Shown here: positions 55,001-64,000 of the stretch, piece by piece
Numbering within the stretch: position 1 is the first letter of the stretch
Layout: every line of letters begins with the position of its first letter
DNA from: Porpolomopsis calyptriformis
Lineage: Eukaryota > Basidiomycota > Agaricomycetes > Agaricales > Hygrophoraceae
Direction of reading: 5' to 3'
Length of the DNA: 64,000 nucleotides
Assembly (NCBI GenBank): GCA_951640195.1
Contig: OX621173.1
Coordinates: forward strand, 1,343,780 to 1,407,779
Notes under the pieces: generated by a model
What the model was told of the DNA's origin: nothing
What the model saw: the letters and a program-made list of their open reading frames with translations, nothing else
Database searches by the model: none
Position numbers and translations under genes: made by a program

Positions 55001-58000
55001 GGTCCTACCAACTGGCGAAAGAAAATCCCTGAGATGGGCGAGAGAGCACGTAATGGCACACCTACCCGGCCATTCACAACCAATGCCCGATCCCCTGGCT
55101 TCAATTGGAGCTCGCGTGCGACCAGACGACTTGATTTGACGTAGTGTGTATAAGTGGCTTCATCGAATTCGCCAAGCGGCACTCCACCAGCAAGCTGTTG
55201 TAAAATAGTCTGATGGTCCTCCTGGTTGTGGTTGTCAAATGCGACAGGAAGATCGGATCCCAAAGCACGCAAGATCTGAGCAGGAGAAGCTTGAGGTAGT
55301 AGACTTTTGGAAATAAGATAAGATATTATCCGTGAAGGCCTAATTCGTTCAGCGGTTCCATGGTTTGACAATTGAGTTGGGTTGTGAATAAAAGCTACTC
55401 GTGTCTGAGACGACGCGTCCTGATTGCATCGTTTGTGAGTTTTCAGAGAATAGCGAAAAGGATCAGATACACACGATTGACCCGAGCGCTTCTTTGATCA
55501 GGTCGAACCCGAGATCACTGTCGAGGTCAGCTACCACAAAGAGGCTGAGAGGAATAGTCTCCGATTGGGCTGTGATAAAAGATGAAGAAACAAGCACGAG
55601 AGCACAACCAATCAGCTTACATGGGTAAACGAAGCTGTTGGCCGAGATGTGGAATAATGCGCGCGAGAATAAATCGAGAAGATTAAAAATCCGCAGGCCG
55701 CCAGAGGTGCTTGGGAGGTGAATGTATTGATTCCGGTGTGAGTTGGTTGTAGGCAGATCATAAAAATACTTCGAAATTCTGGTAGCGTCCTCTTGGGTGA
55801 TCGTTCCATCGTGCACCTGTAGAAAGCTAATCAGTGAAACCTCTTTTCTTGGTGAAGTAGAATCATAACCTTTTCTTGAACATAGCGCACCTGTTGCGCT
55901 ATTTCTATCTGCATATTGCGCAAAAAGAGCTAGGACGTTGACGTGAGTTGTCAGGTTCAATTCACAAGATGCAGCATACATCATCCAGTTCAAAATGCTT
56001 GCCGTTCACAAACGCAAGACCTGTCTGCGAATTCGCGAAAGTCACACCGAGACGCTCGGCGTAGTGATGAATTTTGTCGAGAGTGACGGTCCAGCCGTCA
56101 TGAGAGCTACCAAGGATGGACTCGAGATTTATGGCTGTTCCGCTTTCACTTGGGGATTCGGTGGTCAAGAATTCATCGACTGTGAAGCGCACAATAGCCC
56201 AGTCAATGGTGGATGTGTGTGTCGACTGCAAGGTTTGAGAGATCTAGTTGCAAAACAAGCAGGTCAGGAAATTGTATTGGGTATTCAGTAGTCTACTCAC
56301 ACTCTTGAGGACACCCATAGTTTTAGCCCGACCATAATTCTCAACGAGGTAACAGAATAACCTCGCCATGTGGGTACCTTGAGTTTTCAACCAAAATTGA
56401 ATGTTTGAATTAGTGTCCAAAAGCAGCCTTCCCACCGTCTTTAGTTATTGCTATAGGCACCAAGCCGAAGCGAATGGGAAGGTTTCGCTCAATGAAGTTG
56501 GAAACGGCTCCTGTGATAAAGTTTAGGCCGCTTGCCCGAGACAGATCAAGCACGAGAATGACGTTGAGCCAGTTAAGTCTAACATTGGGGAGCTGGCCAG
56601 GATACAGAGGTTGAAGCAGCTGGAAAGAGCTTTCAATGCGAAGTAAAAGGTGTCACTAATATTCGCACCCCGTATATGGACGTACTCCATTGAGAGTAGC
56701 TGTGCTTAAGTTAGGATGTCATTGCTTAATACATAACTACGATCCCACGCACCGTCGGTCCTTTTCAATGTCGTTCCACCATACAATAACGCCCCCGTCC
56801 TCTGGCCGATCACTAGCATCAAATACACCGTCTACGATGCTTTTCTCACTTTGGGCAGCAACCGTAGGGTGGGTAAGAAGTTCCACTGCCTGTGTGCGAG
56901 TGAGGCCTAAAGAGGTCAATGACAACATTAGGGTTCGTTCCTTGCGGAGCAATCTCAATAAGCTGGTGTTCCAAGTTGTTAGCCACTGTCAACATTTAAC
57001 GTGGATGTAAAATTACTTGAAGGGATTAATATCCTTTTCGGCAATTTGGACGCCATTAAGCCACAACATGTTCGTTCCAGGTTGCACTTTGAAATGATTT
57101 TCATAAACTTCGGCAGTGAGGTTCTCGTTTACAACCACACGCCTCGCGATGGCTGTCGCATACTTAGGGAAATTTTGAGAAACGTGAGTGAGAGTGCGCA
57201 ATGGTTCGACGGAGTCTAGGATGAGCTGAGCAGATTGAAACCCAATTTCTGTGATAGGTAATCGTCAGAGGATCGGATAAAATGTACGTTTTCGCGATTA
57301 CCAAGAAGTTCAGACTCAGTCAATGGGGTGGCTGCATCATGGGCAGTAGCGTTCTCAGAATACGCTTTTAGAAGCGGAGAAATTGGGTCCAATTCTATCG
57401 TGCCTATTTCATTCTCGGAGGAAAGCTTCTCGTTTGGTCCTGCAACAGGGAAGATGAATAAAAAAAGTACAGCTTCCTCGGTATTGATTAGATAGGTACC
57501 TTGATGCCCTGAACTCCTATCATCCAAAGCAAGATAATCCATCTTCTTGAGATCCAACGAAACACCATAACCGGAAAGATAATTGGGGTAGGAATTGTTC
57601 CGAACAGTAGGAGGGATGTGCCGGAAAACATATTCGACGGGTGAGTCTGGGTGGTCAACAAGTGACCGTAGGTAATCATGAAGATCACGAAAATTTGGAG
57701 ACGATAAAGAGGCATATAATATTGCGGTGCGTAGCGGTCGTTCTAGCGTGCGAGAAGGTGAAGGGTATATATGATCGAATGTTAAAACCTTCGGTTGGGG
57801 AGAGGACCTTGATGATATCGTGTCAATATTTCGCGAATTTGTCGTATTTGCAAATTTAACAAACTTACAGATGTGATGCATTTATTGCCCCTGGGTTCTC
57901 TATGTTCGCAAGGCGAGCCAAGGTCTGGACATCGCAGGCCGTTTCACCATACCAATCGACCCACGACTGGCAATCATTACTCTGATTTGTTGCTGGGCGG

Positions 58001-58461
58001 CTATTGGCGCCCTCGATGTCTATGTAATGCTGGTAAAATGCCTCGATCTTCGGAGTGGCAGAGTGCAAGGCAAGGTGGAGTTCTACAGCTGCCAATTCTC
58101 CCGGTCCAGAAAGATAACCTTCAGACGTGGCAATTTGGAGTGTTCTATTGTATATTTCCGCAGGCGATAGACTTGTCAAGGAGCGGAATGTGTCGGATTT
58201 TGTGAGAGTGTCAAGAAATGGGAAAAAAGTGTCGGGATTTTCCAAAGCAATGGACTCGCTATGAACAAGTTCGTGAAATCTATTCAGGACCAAAGGGTAT
58301 GGGACATACATTAATTCGACAAGCAATGGGGGGGCTGGCCATGATGAACGCAATCCGACCTTCACCGAAGGATTCGCTTCCACAAATTTCACACCAAGAA
58401 AAGTGAGAGTAAGAGCAAAAAGGCAGGAGATTGTTAGTGTTACGACCATGTGAAGTCTCAA
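52028..58461 (-). CDS. UDP-glucose:glycoprotein glucosyltransferase
   Basis: ER-lumen folding sensor that re-glucosylates misfolded N-glycoproteins for calnexin cycling. Starts with a signal peptide ([20 protein letters not shown]), then [20 protein letters not shown], the usual UGGT N-terminus, followed by thioredoxin-like domains across many exons. The C-terminal GT24 catalytic domain is visible: [20 protein letters not shown] (DxD in DAD), [30 protein letters not shown], then [15 protein letters not shown] and PREWLWCETWC. The last residues are KDIRDEL, an RDEL retention signal. About 6.4 kb with numerous 50-60 nt introns, roughly 1,550-1,650 residues by estimate. The start is 138 bp from the divergent NMD3 gene. 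Confidence 0.93.
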
Positions 58462-58599
58462 GCGCTTCGATCAGCTGGAAAGAGTGGAGACGCGTGGACG
58501 AACAAATCGCCGCGCCACGTTTGCAGCCTGATTTGTATCTAATCTGATATTTCCACATTTTACGCTTGGCTTGGTTGAGGTTTTTTCAACACAACAAGA
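58462..58599. promoter_or_regulatory. Shared promoter of UGGT and NMD3
   Basis: Only 138 bp separate the two divergent start codons, so both promoters must overlap here. No specific element is identified. Confidence 0.5.
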
Positions 58600-60542
58600 A
58601 TGGAATTCGTGCCTGCTCCACCTGTTCATCGTGTGCTATGCGCGGATTGCGGTAATGTCTTCTATCATATATCTTGGCACTCGCACTCACTGAAGCACGC
58701 TCAGGAATACCTATTGTGCCCAATTCCGCCAACATGTGTGTTGGCTGCTTGCGGAATACGTGAGCTAATCGTGATTCGTACTACGGGTTATCAGCCCACT
58801 TGATATTATAGAGTTGACATCACGGAAGGAATTCAAAAACAAGGTAGACCTTCGGCTGTTGGGTTTTGACGAGTCTCATGATTCTTCAGCATCCGTCTCG
58901 TTTTGCCGGAATTGTGAACGGTTTCTCTCCCCCCCGCAAACATGGACACTTGCCCAGCCGGAATCACCAGAACTACTCTCCATCTGTCTCAGAAAGCTCA
59001 AAGGGCTCAACAAAGTACGATTGACTGACGCCCACTTTATCTGGACAGAACCTCATTCAAAAAGACTCAGAGTCTCTCTTACGATTCAGAAAGAAGTCCG
59101 TTTTCTAATGACCAGCACTTGTTGATGCCAGATTCTTGACCTAAGACAATCAGGTCCTCACAAACACCATTCTAGAGCAAACTTTCGAACTCGAATACAT
59201 CGTTCAACACGGCCAATGTCCTGATTGCGCAAAACTTGCTGCCAAAAATACATGGAAAGCGCTGGTCCAAGTTCGCCAGAAGGTTCCCCACAAGCGCACA
59301 TTTTTATTCTTGGAGCAGCTCATCATCAAGCACAATGCTCAGAAAGATACAGTCTCAGTGAGGGAAGTAAAGGACGGTCTGGATTTCTTTTACAGTCAAA
59401 GAAACCACGCGATCAAGATGGTTGAATTTTTGGCCAGTGTCGTGCCAGTTCGGTAGGTAGAATCGTCGTTTCAACTTTGTTTTTTGAAGCTCATGTTTCG
59501 CAGGTCAAAGTCATCAGAGCAAATGCTATCGGCCGATGTCCACACCAATACTGCAAATTATAAATTCACTTACTCCGTCGAAATCATACCAATCTGCAAA
59601 GATGATCTTGTTTGTATACCACCCAAGCAAGCTCGACAATTGGGCAACATCACACCCCTTACTTTATGTGTTCGCGTCGGTAACTCGATCCAGCTCCTCG
59701 ATCCCTCTACTCTACAATCCTGCGATATCACTGCTCCGGCCTACTGGCGAAGTCCCTTCGACCCACTCGCCAATCTCACTGATCTCGTCGAGTTCACCGT
59801 ATTAGACGTCGAGCTTGACGGGCGCACGCGGGGGAAATACGTCTTGGCAGATGCACAGGTGGCTATGTCCGGCGCCTTCCGCTCATCTGGTACTCGCGAT
59901 GACGACAAGATGATGGACTATGATAGCCCGTCCCTTGCAAACCAGATCTTTAACACACACACGCATCTGGGCGGGATCTTGCAGCCTGGGGACACTGTGC
60001 TAGGTTACCATCTTGGCAACGCCAACTACAATTCGGATGATTTTGCCGCGTTACCCCCATTCCGCGTACCGGACGTCATCCTCGTCAAAAAAGCCTATCC
60101 AAACAGGCGGAAGAAGAACAAGGCGCGGAACTGGCGGTTGCGGAGTATTGCGAAGGAAGCGGGCGAGGAAGGAGAGACTGACGGCGCTCGTGGGGTCGTA
60201 GGGAGAATGGGAGGCAGGGATCCAAAGAAGGTCGAGGAGGACTATGAATTATTCTTGCGTGATTTAGAGGAGGATCCGGAGATGCGCGCCGCCGTAAATC
60301 TTTACAAGGCGCCTTCGAAAGATATCCAAATGGGGGTGGCCGAGCCTGCTATTGCTGAAAGGAAACCACGGAAGAAAAATCAGTTTGGCATGGATGTCGA
60401 TGAACCCACAAGCGACCTCTCGGCAACAAGTCAAGCAGAGGGCGGAGATCATGGGGTAGAAGAAGATGAAGCAGACTTTCCGGAAGTGCTGCTTCATGAG
60501 TTGATGGAGGGCTTTGATGAGATGACGCTCGGGGAGAATTAA
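58600..60542 (+). CDS. NMD3: 60S ribosomal subunit export adaptor NMD3
   Basis: Binds the 60S subunit in the nucleus and recruits Crm1 for export. Exons 58600-58651, 58705-58759, 58812-58843, 58890-59095, 59154-59452 and 59504-60542 give 560 residues. The N-terminal zinc modules are CADCG with MCVGCL and CRNCERF with CPDC, followed by SPPQTWTLAQPESPELLSIC. The core (TFLFLEQLIIKHNAQKDTVS, FFYSQRNHAIKMVEFLASVV) leads to the OB-like part. The acidic C-terminus contains the leucine-rich export signal region (FPEVLLHELMEGFDEMTL). Splicing of the first four short exons is needed to complete the zinc clusters, which supports the junctions chosen. Confidence 0.96.
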
Positions 60543-60949
60543 ATAAGACCGCCAATGTCTCCTTGCACTCTCTTAGAGTGTACTGCGTTGTGGCAAAAGA
60601 CAGCTAAAGCAGCCTAGACATAGTATCTTGGAATGCACCTTGTTTCTGACCTTTTGAGTATCACTTCATCTCAAATAATCGCAATTGGGCATATTCAAGT
60701 CATTCAAGGTCATGAGATAATTACGTTCGGTACCACGACGTGCTGGTCACAAAAAGGAGACGAAAAATAGACAAACCCAGGCAGAGGCGAAATTGATCGA
60801 GAGGACGGGAACGGCTCACTGCCTTCACCAGTACGACCAACTGCAGGTGCAAAATCCCAAAAATACAGACAAGTCATATGCTGGGTATCGGTGACCAAAA
60901 GGAGACCAAACTAGATTACAAAGAGTGAGCGCCGCGAATCTTCTCTCAT
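60543..60949. other. Gap between convergent NMD3 and PMA1
   Basis: About 400 bp of 3' flanks. A minus-strand open frame of 62 codons overlaps it but shows no family features. No gene supported. Confidence 0.5.
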
Positions 60950-63900
60950 CTATGCAGTGGTACGACTGGGGTTACGCGCCAAGGTTGTCCCGATATGGTG
61001 GATTTGGATGCTTGTGAATCGCTGCAGCTCGTCGGGTGGCATGGAAACCTTCTGACCGAAGCCGACCTTCCGAGCGGCTCGCTTGATGAACGAGACACGA
61101 TTGGAATAAAGCGACTCGTGAATGGAAGCGGCACGAGACTGAGTGCGAGTCATAGGGACGCCCCCTTCCTCCGGAACTGGCTTGATAGGCCGGGCATTCC
61201 GGTTGCGAATATATTTAATGACGGTGGCTTTCATGGCAAACTTGATCCAGTCCAGAGGTATGAACCAGATGATATTCTGTGTCGTAGGGATAATTAAGAT
61301 TAACTGAAGTTATCCTTGACAAATCACTTCTTACCCAGACCCAGACAATACCGATCCAACTACCAGAGATGGAATGAATTTTAGTGAATCCCCAGTCACC
61401 GAAAGCTGCGATGATGGAAGACACAAGCTGCGCGATACAGAAGGCACCCATCAAGGCGTACGAAGGGCGCTCCATGAAGAAAAATCCGTGTGAACGGGTC
61501 ACAAAGATCAGGGCTTGGGAAATGACTGCAACTTGAAGATAGACGATCATATGAAGTTGAGGATCGTTTACGGCAACAGGTTGACCAGGCAGATTTGAGA
61601 GGCTGACACCAAATTTGTCCTGGAAGAAAGTGGTCTGTAAGATAATAATGACCAGGGTAATCCTAGAACATGGACTCATCAATCTCTGTATGGAAAAGGG
61701 TGTGAGACTGAACACCTACGTGGAAAGGGTGAGGTATAACCCGTAAGCAATAGCGTAGGAAAAGATTTCTGTCAGATCCCAACTATCAGGTGTCATCGAC
61801 GGGAGGACACGGTCGACTGAGAGGGTCATGATGGTGCCGTCGTTAAGAAGAGCTATGACCAGGATCATGAAAGAAGGGAACTCGAACTGGTATGCGAAGA
61901 CCAGGATCGCAAAGCATACAACGATCCGAATAGTAACCGCACACGCATAGATGGAGTAATTCCTCATACGTTGGAAGATGATGCGCGAGCCACGGATGGC
62001 GTGCACAATGGTGGAGAGACCTGGTTCCGTAAGCACAATATCAGCAGCACCGCGAGCTGCGTCGGTAGCGCCCTCAACAGCGATACCAACGTTAGCGCGA
62101 GAAAGGGCGGGAGCGTCATTGGCACCGTCACCAGTCATAGCACACAAGTGGCCAAGGCCTTGGAGACGCTTCACGATCTCATACTTGTGTTCTGGAAAAA
62201 CTCCAGCAAATCCATCAGCATCCATGATCATCTCGTCGAGGGACGCATGTTTTCCTCCAGGCGGAGGACCATCCTTAAGTGCTTTGGCTGGGTACATGTG
62301 ATCGCCGAGGCCAAGGCGACGGCCAGTTTCCTTTGCGATGGCGAGTTGGTCGCCGGTAACCATTTTGACTTTGACACCCAGACTCATTGCGTCGTTGATT
62401 GTCTGCTGGGTATCAGCACGGGGAGGATCGAAGATAGCGAGAAGACCGATAAGTTCGAATCCGTTGCCTTCAGCCTCGTGGTCATGCCCGTCCAGCTCCT
62501 CGTATGCAACAGCAAGCGATCGCAGACCACGCGTGGCAAATTCCTCGACGTCAGCCTCAAGTCTGCTTTCCAGCTCCTCTGTTTTATTGCGTGTACACAA
62601 TTCGATGATCATCCCGGTCATGCCCTTGGTGACTCGTTTGAGCTTGCCAGAAGATTCTTCGCGGTAGGTGATCTCCGTGCGCTTGTCCACAGGATTAAAT
62701 GGTTTGAACTCAAGGAGGGTGATTCCATCACGCGCACGAGAAGCATCACCAATGGCTTGGATGATGGAGGAGTCGATAGCATCCTGGTTTTCGGTACGCG
62801 AGGCGTAAGCGGCGAGAAGAATAACATCCTCAGCAGTGAAGGGGCCGTAAATACGAATGGTTTCCTTATCGACGGTGAGTTTATTGGTAGTAAGGGTGCC
62901 AGTCTTGTCAGAACACAAAATGGTGACCCCAGCCAACTCCTCGATGGCAGTGATGCGTGTGACAATAGCCTTGTGCTTGGCTAATTGCTGAGCACCGACA
63001 GCGAGCGTGACGGAAAGGACGGTGGGCATGGCAATAGGAATACCGCCGATTAAAAGGACCAAAATGTTGTTAAGACCGCGACGGTACTCGAAGTGGAATC
63101 TAGGATAGAGTATAAGAATTTCAAGAAGAACGAAAACGCCAATGACGACAAGGCAGAATGATCCAATTTGGGCAAGAATTTTCTGGAGATGACCAGTGGT
63201 ATCATCATCGTTTCCGACAAGGGATGCGGCGCGGCCGAAAAATGTATTACGACCAGTTGAAATGACAACGCCCTCAGCTTCACCCTGTTTACAAGTGGAA
63301 CCGCTGCAGATGGTCCTCTTGAATATTTAATAATAAGAGAAATGACAGGAAACACACGAGAAGCACTGATCGCCGGCCTTCTTGTTCTGAGGGAGCGATT
63401 CACCAGTGAGAGCGGCCTGATCGATGGAAACATTGATAGCATCGGTAAGACGACAATCGGCGGGGACAATATCACCAATTTTGAATGCGATCATGTCACC
63501 CGGGACGAGAACAGCAGAGTCGACCTCTGACCAAGCATTACCCCGCTTTACTTTGGCTTTGGGTGCAAGAGAGTCCATCAGGGCTTTGACAGCGTTTCCA
63601 GCATTGCGCTCTTCATAGAAACCAATGGTCGAGTTGACGAGCAGTAAAAGTACAATCCCAGTAAAATCTTCCCAGTCAGGGGGTGCACCACCTCCGTTTG
63701 AGAGTGCGATAGCGACAAGTGCCGCAGCTTCCATAACCCAAGACAGAGGGTTCCACATGAAACTCAGGAACTGAAATAAAGCTATAGAGGAGGCTGACAA
63801 AGGGACGAGTGGCATACCTGAAAAAAGGGATTTTGTTCCTCCGACTCGAGCTTGTTAGGCCCGAAGAGCTCAAGACGACGGGCGGCTTCTTCGGATTGGA

Positions 63901-64000
63901 GACCCCGGTCATCACATTGGAGAAGCTTGAAGACATCTTCGATAACGATGGTTTCCAAGTCAACTTTTTCTTTGTCATAGAGATCTTCCGCCTTCAACTC
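60950..64000 (-). CDS. PMA1: Plasma-membrane H+-ATPase (P-type IIIA), 5' end beyond window
   Basis: Electrogenic proton pump that energises nutrient uptake. From the edge inward: [20 protein letters not shown] (first codons missing), [20 protein letters not shown] (M1-M2), LTGESLPQ actuator loop, [17 protein letters not shown] (M4), phosphorylation motif [64 protein letters not shown] and the C-terminal membrane helices. The tail ([15 protein letters not shown]...[18 protein letters not shown]) fits the fungal autoinhibitory R domain. Five or more introns; the junction [14 protein letters not shown] spans about 63286-63351. The stop is at 60950. Confidence 0.96.

Noticed and set aside
61971..62984. 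337-codon open frame on the plus strand
   Set aside because: It lies exactly antisense to the conserved PMA1 catalytic core. Its openness follows from PMA1 codon bias and the product matches nothing.

Overview
The window reads as a gene-dense nuclear segment of a mushroom-forming basidiomycete (Agaricomycetes, by inference). Almost every gene is broken by many short introns of about 45-70 nt with GT..AG ends and short exons. The content also fits: tandem patatin-like phospholipases, F-box proteins, ankyrin arrays, an NLR-type N-terminal signature, a seven-helix receptor of the basidiomycete kind, and a single-copy housekeeping set. No rRNA, tRNA, CRISPR array or intact transposon was recognised.

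Layout. 0-1.6 kb: 3' part of CBF5/dyskerin. 1.9-9.3 kb: an accessory island with three reverse-strand ankyrin paralogues (1950-3283, 6372-7550, 7967-9298), a decayed remnant of another type of ankyrin array (about 3700-4130), and an eight-exon seven-helix receptor gene (4653-6116) on the other strand. 9.5-36.8 kb is mostly conserved: MFSD5-like MFS carrier, Gbp2-like SR/RRM protein, Tps2-type trehalose-phosphate phosphatase, fungal perilipin, PIN-like membrane transporter, protein-L-isoaspartate methyltransferase, F-box protein, Vps39/TGFBRAP1-like tethering subunit, Polo kinase, another F-box protein, Rad6 E2 and a Gyp10-like TBC Rab-GAP.

36.3-45.2 kb: a second accessory island. The 3' end of the TBC gene plus a following CCCH zinc-finger gene is present twice (about 36.3-37.9 and 40.85-42.83 kb). 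The two copies flank two tandem patatin genes, one with the catalytic serine replaced by alanine. A perfect hairpin marks the left edge of the second copy. Beyond it lie a fragment resembling the N-terminus of fungal NACHT-type NLRs, a proline-rich reading frame and short dispersed repeats.

45.3-64 kb returns to conserved genes: a disordered protein, condensin CAP-G/Ycg1, UDP-glucose:glycoprotein glucosyltransferase ending in RDEL, NMD3, and PMA1 H+-ATPase cut by the window edge. Several neighbours are closely spaced divergent pairs (Rad6/TBC, PLK/F-box, UGGT/NMD3, the 742-aa ORF/CAP-G) that probably share promoters.

The most unusual element is the patatin pair (active enzyme plus probable pseudoenzyme) inside a duplicated, partly decayed segment next to NLR-like and ankyrin debris. 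This looks like a fast-evolving fungal immunity or allorecognition neighbourhood, but that role is inferred from gene families and position, not shown by the sequence. Exon coordinates below were derived by eye from splice signals and reading-frame continuity.
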